A DNA stretch of 7,247 bases from NCBI GenBank assembly GCA_024276295.1, contig JAJRXN010000327.1, forward strand, positions 1-7,247, written 5' to 3'. The DNA comes from Acidobacteriota bacterium. GTDB lineage: Bacteria; Acidobacteriota; Polarisedimenticolia; J045. The notes under the pieces were generated by a model, which saw only the letters and a list, made by a program, of their open reading frames with translations, did no database searches and was not told where the DNA came from. The position numbers were made by a program, and so were the translations under genes. Shown here one piece after another: positions 6,360 through 7,247 of this stretch; within the stretch, counting starts at the first letter, position 1, and each line of letters starts with the position of its first letter.

Positions 6360-6365
6360 GGAGGA
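6360..6365 (+). promoter_or_regulatory. Ribosome binding site fixing the GTG start of the hydrolase
   Basis: GGAGGA lies six bases before GTG 6372. The reading frame stays open upstream to 6072, overlapping the lipoprotein gene, but that extension is Arg/Pro-rich and has no comparable site, so the GTG is preferred. Confidence 0.75.
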
Positions 6366-6371
6366 TCCGAC

Positions 6372-7232
6372 GTGCCTCGCCGATTCCGCCCGCTCGCCGG
6401 CAATTCCCAGCGCCTCGACGGAGGCGCGATGTTCGGCAACTGCCCGCGCGTGCTGTGGGAGCGCTGGATCGCCCCGGACGAGCGCCATCGCATTCCGCTG
6501 GCCTGCCGCGCGCTGCTCGTCGAGGAGGACGACCGGCTGGTGCTCTTCGAGACCGGCGTCGGTGCGTTCTTCGAGCCGAAGATGCGCGAGCGCTACGGCG
6601 TCGTCGAGGAGCGGCACGTGCTGCTCGACAGCCTTGCCGCAGCGGGCGTCCCGCACGAGGACATCGCGGTGATCGTCCTGAGCCACCTGCACTTCGATCA
6701 TGCCGGCGGCCTGCTGACGGCATACCGCGAAGGACAGGCGCCCGAACTGCTGTTCCCCCGGGCGCGGATCGTCGTCGGCCGCACCGCCTGGGAACGCGCG
6801 CAGGCGCCGCACCCGCGCGACCGCGCGTCGTTCATCCCGGAACTCCCCGCCCTGCTCGAGGCGAGCGGGCGGCTGGAGGTCGTCGACGGCGAGCGGTCGG
6901 ACACGCTCGGCCGCGGCTACCGGTTCTTCGTCAGCGACGGGCACACGCCAGGCATGCTGGTCACCGAGATCGACACGGGCCGCGGGCCGCTGGTCTTCGC
7001 CGCCGACCTGATCCCCGGCCGGCCGTGGACGCACCTGCCGATCACGATGGGCTACGACCGCTTCGCCGAGCGGGTGATCGACGAGAAGCGCGAGCTGCTC
7101 GAGAATCTGCACGCGCGTCGCGGACGGCTGTTCTTCACGCACGATTCCGACACCGCGTTCGCCCGCCTGGCACGCGACGACCGCGGCCGATACCAGGCGG
7201 TGCCGCTCGACGACGCGGACGCGGCGGACTGA
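6372..7232 (+). CDS. Metallo-beta-lactamase-fold hydrolase, lactonase-like
   Basis: A 286-residue soluble protein with no signal peptide or membrane segment. The metal-binding motif SHLHFDHAGG gives H105, H107, D109 and H110. The further ligands expected for this fold are H191 in SDGHTPGM, the bridging D212 in AADLIPG, and H257 in FTHDSD. A complete two-metal site is therefore present. The N-terminal strand region LDGGAMFGNCPRVLWERW and the block RIPLACRALLVEEDDRLVLFETGVGAFF are typical of the branch that includes N-acyl-homoserine lactonases and related YtnP-type enzymes. The length fits that branch and is shorter than RNase J or glyoxalase II-ribonuclease fusions. The substrate is unknown; a lactone or similar ester is the likeliest class. 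The gene follows the TPR lipoprotein by 151 bp with a hairpin and a promoter-like pair between them, so it may be an independent unit and not part of the signalling module. Confidence 0.92.
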   Translation: MPRRFRPLAGNSQRLDGGAMFGNCPRVLWERWIAPDERHRIPLACRALLVEEDDRLVLFETGVGAFFEPKMRERYGVVEERHVLLDSLAAAGVPHEDIAVIVLSHLHFDHAGGLLTAYREGQAPELLFPRARIVVGRTAWERAQAPHPRDRASFIPELPALLEASGRLEVVDGERSDTLGRGYRFFVSDGHTPGMLVTEIDTGRGPLVFAADLIPGRPWTHLPITMGYDRFAERVIDEKRELLENLHARRGRLFFTHDSDTAFARLARDDRGRYQAVPLDDADAAD

Positions 7233-7235
7233 CCG

Positions 7236-7247
7236 ATGGGAGTCCGC
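7236..7247 (+). CDS. Possible start of a downstream gene, cut by the right edge
   Basis: ATG 7236 begins three bases after the hydrolase stop and reads M-G-V-R before the window ends. The close spacing is typical of a co-transcribed next gene, and a GGCGGA-like sequence precedes it. Four codons are too few to judge. Confidence 0.22.

Noticed and set aside
3473..6493. A 1006-codon open frame on the minus strand
   Set aside because: It is antisense to the NtrX-like and TPR genes and rich in Arg, Gly and Ala without any domain; a by-product of high GC at third positions.
1..7247. tRNA, rRNA, CRISPR arrays, insertion sequences, attachment sites
   Set aside because: I saw no cloverleaf sequence, regular repeat-spacer array, transposase or flanking duplications. 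The window reads as chromosomal core plus regulatory genes.

Overview
The window is very GC-rich (by eye well above two-thirds G+C, with a strong G/C bias at third codon positions) and comes from a bacterium. A lipoprotein with a clear lipobox, a NtrY-type histidine kinase and a sigma54-type activator together suggest a diderm (Gram-negative) lineage such as a high-GC Acidobacteriota, Myxococcota or Gemmatimonadota-like organism. The sequence alone does not settle the phylum. The high GC also produces very long spurious reading frames on both strands, which are left out.

Layout. Positions 1-700 (minus strand) hold most of nth, endonuclease III; its last residues lie beyond the left edge. Diverging from it with only 39 bp between start codons is a NtrY-like membrane histidine kinase (740-2380), followed after 46 bp by an OmpR/PhoB-type response regulator (2427-3161). 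Next comes a 518-bp interval that holds a probable small two-helix membrane protein on the minus strand (3348-3548) and a locally AT-richer leader. A NtrC-family, NtrX-like sigma54 activator with its own receiver follows at 3680-5038. After a 180-bp regulatory gap come a TPR lipoprotein (5219-6220), a strong 13-bp hairpin (6239-6272), and a metallo-beta-lactamase-fold hydrolase of the lactonase type (6372-7232) with its own sigma70-like promoter. A possible next gene starts at 7236 and is cut by the right edge.

How the parts may work together. The kinase H-box is of the NtrY kind, yet its immediate partner is an OmpR-type regulator, and the expected NtrX-like partner sits about 1.3 kb further on. 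One three-protein phosphorelay or cross-talking module is therefore plausible. Directly after the NtrX-like gene, the sequence shows two tandem dyads (GTGGCC-N4-GGCCAC) exactly 20 bp apart. About 80-110 bp downstream there is a -24/-12-like element with the exact GG-N10-GC spacing, then a strong ribosome binding site and the TPR lipoprotein start. This is the classic layout of an enhancer-driven sigma54 promoter, so the simplest hypothesis is that the NtrX-like protein activates the lipoprotein gene. It is an inference from motif geometry and the most interesting point in the window; the alternative is that the dyads are simply a terminator or REP-like hairpin pair.
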